NCBI RefSeq assembly: GCF_021474405.1 | Contig: NZ_JAKEIO010000001.1 | Coordinates: 124,001 to 188,000, forward strand | Direction of reading: 5' to 3' | DNA: 64,000 bases | Source of the DNA: [Streptosporangium] indianense | GTDB lineage: Bacteria > Actinomycetota > Actinomycetes > Streptomycetales > Streptomycetaceae | Shown here: in pieces, positions 63,463-64,000 of the stretch | Layout of the letters: each line of letters starts with the position of its first letter | How positions within the stretch are numbered: position 1 is the first letter of the stretch | The notes under the pieces: model-generated | What the model was told of the DNA's origin: nothing | Database searches by the model: none | What the model saw: the letters and a program-made list of their open reading frames with translations, nothing else | Position numbers and translations under genes: made by a program

Positions 63463-64000
63463 CTACTCCGCCTGCGTCTGGCGCTCGGGGAAGCCGAAGG
63501 AGTAGCCCTGCTCCTTCAGCCACGGCAGAACCTCGCGCAGCGCGGCGACAGTCTGCGCGCGGTCTCCGCCCGCGTCGTGGAAGAGGAGGGTCGGGCCGTT
63601 GGCGATCTCGTTCTTCACGGTGGCGACGATGGCGTTCGCGCCGGGGCGCTCGAAGTCCTTGGAGTCGATGTTCCACCCGAGCGGGCGCATGCCGTGGGAC
63701 GCGGCGAGGCGACGACTGTAGGGGGTGAAGGCGCCCCCGGGCGCCCGGTAGTACTGCGGACGGACGCCTCCGGACGCCTCGGTGATCATGCGCTCGGCGT
63801 CCAGGATCTGCCGGGACTGGTACGACGTGGGCTTGCGGTCCATGGTGACGTCGTGTGCGACCGTGTGGTTGCAGAGCCGGTGCCCGGCCGCCACCACCGC
63901 CTTGACCATGTCCGGGTGGGCCTCGGCCTGCTCGCCCACCATGCAGAACGTGGCCTTCACGCCGTTGTCCCGCAGCAGCCGCAGCACCTCGGGCGTCCAC
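63463..64000 (-). CDS. Polysaccharide deacetylase (NodB domain), 5' end outside the window
   Basis: The frame remains open at the window edge (WTPEVLRLLRDNGVKATFCMV), so the N-terminus, including the catalytic Asp-Asp motif and any signal peptide, is missing. Visible NodB motifs: zinc-binding HTVAHD, RPQYYRAPGG, the Trp/Asp motif GWNIDSKDF, and FHDAGGDR with the catalytic His. The C-terminus ends SFGFPERQTQAE. It should deacetylate an N-acetylated glycan (chitin oligomer or peptidoglycan) outside the cell. Confidence 0.92.
   Translation of the reverse strand, partial: WTPEVLRLLRDNGVKATFCMVGEQAEAHPDMVKAVVAAGHRLCNHTVAHDVTMDRKPTSYQSRQILDAERMITEASGGVRPQYYRAPGGAFTPYSRRLAASHGMRPLGWNIDSKDFERPGANAIVATVKNEIANGPTLLFHDAGGDRAQTVAALREVLPWLKEQGYSFGFPERQTQAE

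Overview
The window comes from a high-GC actinomycete, almost certainly Streptomyces. Coding frames have nearly all G or C at third positions, GTG starts are common, and overlaps of the ATGA/GTGA type are frequent. The gene set is typical of that genus: two SpoIIE-type phosphatases with anti-sigma kinase domains, a conservon-type P450, a LAL regulator, a terpene synthase/P450 pair, and two genes carrying the rare TTA codon. All calls come from reading the sequence and from recalled family motifs; no database search was run.

Layout. 1-13.3 kb: a partial unknown gene, VOC protein, Fpg/Nei glycosylase, SDR, a minus-strand run of DUF3516 helicase, TesB thioesterase and DMT transporter, a YdjM-like membrane protein, DUF5709 protein with type B L31, and a heterodimeric ABC exporter. 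13.3-20 kb: L,D-transpeptidase-like lipoprotein, MarR regulator divergent from an ABC exporter with a palindromic operator between them, short MltG-like protein, FMO-like oxidoreductase, YjbQ. 20-29.7 kb: AcoR-GAF/SpoIIE phosphatase, a three-gene sugar ABC importer, an NDH-2-like flavoprotein and a P450 lacking the ExxR motif. 30-38.7 kb: LuxR-family regulator with a degenerate receiver, DHA2 exporter, then a decayed stretch: frameshifted GDSL remnant, frameshifted LAL regulator, terpene synthase with an altered NSE motif, its P450 (with a TTA codon), and an internally deleted SRPBCC remnant.

38.7-54 kb: CocE/NonD hydrolase and ATP-grasp ligase in one operon, divergent from an SDR; a second SpoIIE phosphatase; then a complete sarcosine catabolic unit. 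There a GntR/FadR regulator faces glyA-soxB-soxD-soxA-soxG-purU, with a readable promoter (TTGACC-N17-TACCGT) and a perfect 12-bp palindrome just downstream of the -10. Sarcosine oxidase would make glycine, methylene-THF and peroxide; SHMT would convert glycine to serine; PurU would recover free THF. 54-64 kb: LysE exporter with an Lrp regulator, alpha/beta hydrolase, AraC regulator, DUF5701 protein converging on an XRE-STAND-TPR regulator, an AlkD-like DNA glycosylase with a BtrH-like acyltransferase (TTA at codon 2), AI-2E transporter, and a truncated polysaccharide deacetylase.

The least explained combinations are the AlkD-like/BtrH-like pair, the ATP-grasp/CocE pair, and the terpene locus with its damaged regulator. 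No tRNA, rRNA, CRISPR array, insertion sequence or prophage was recognised.
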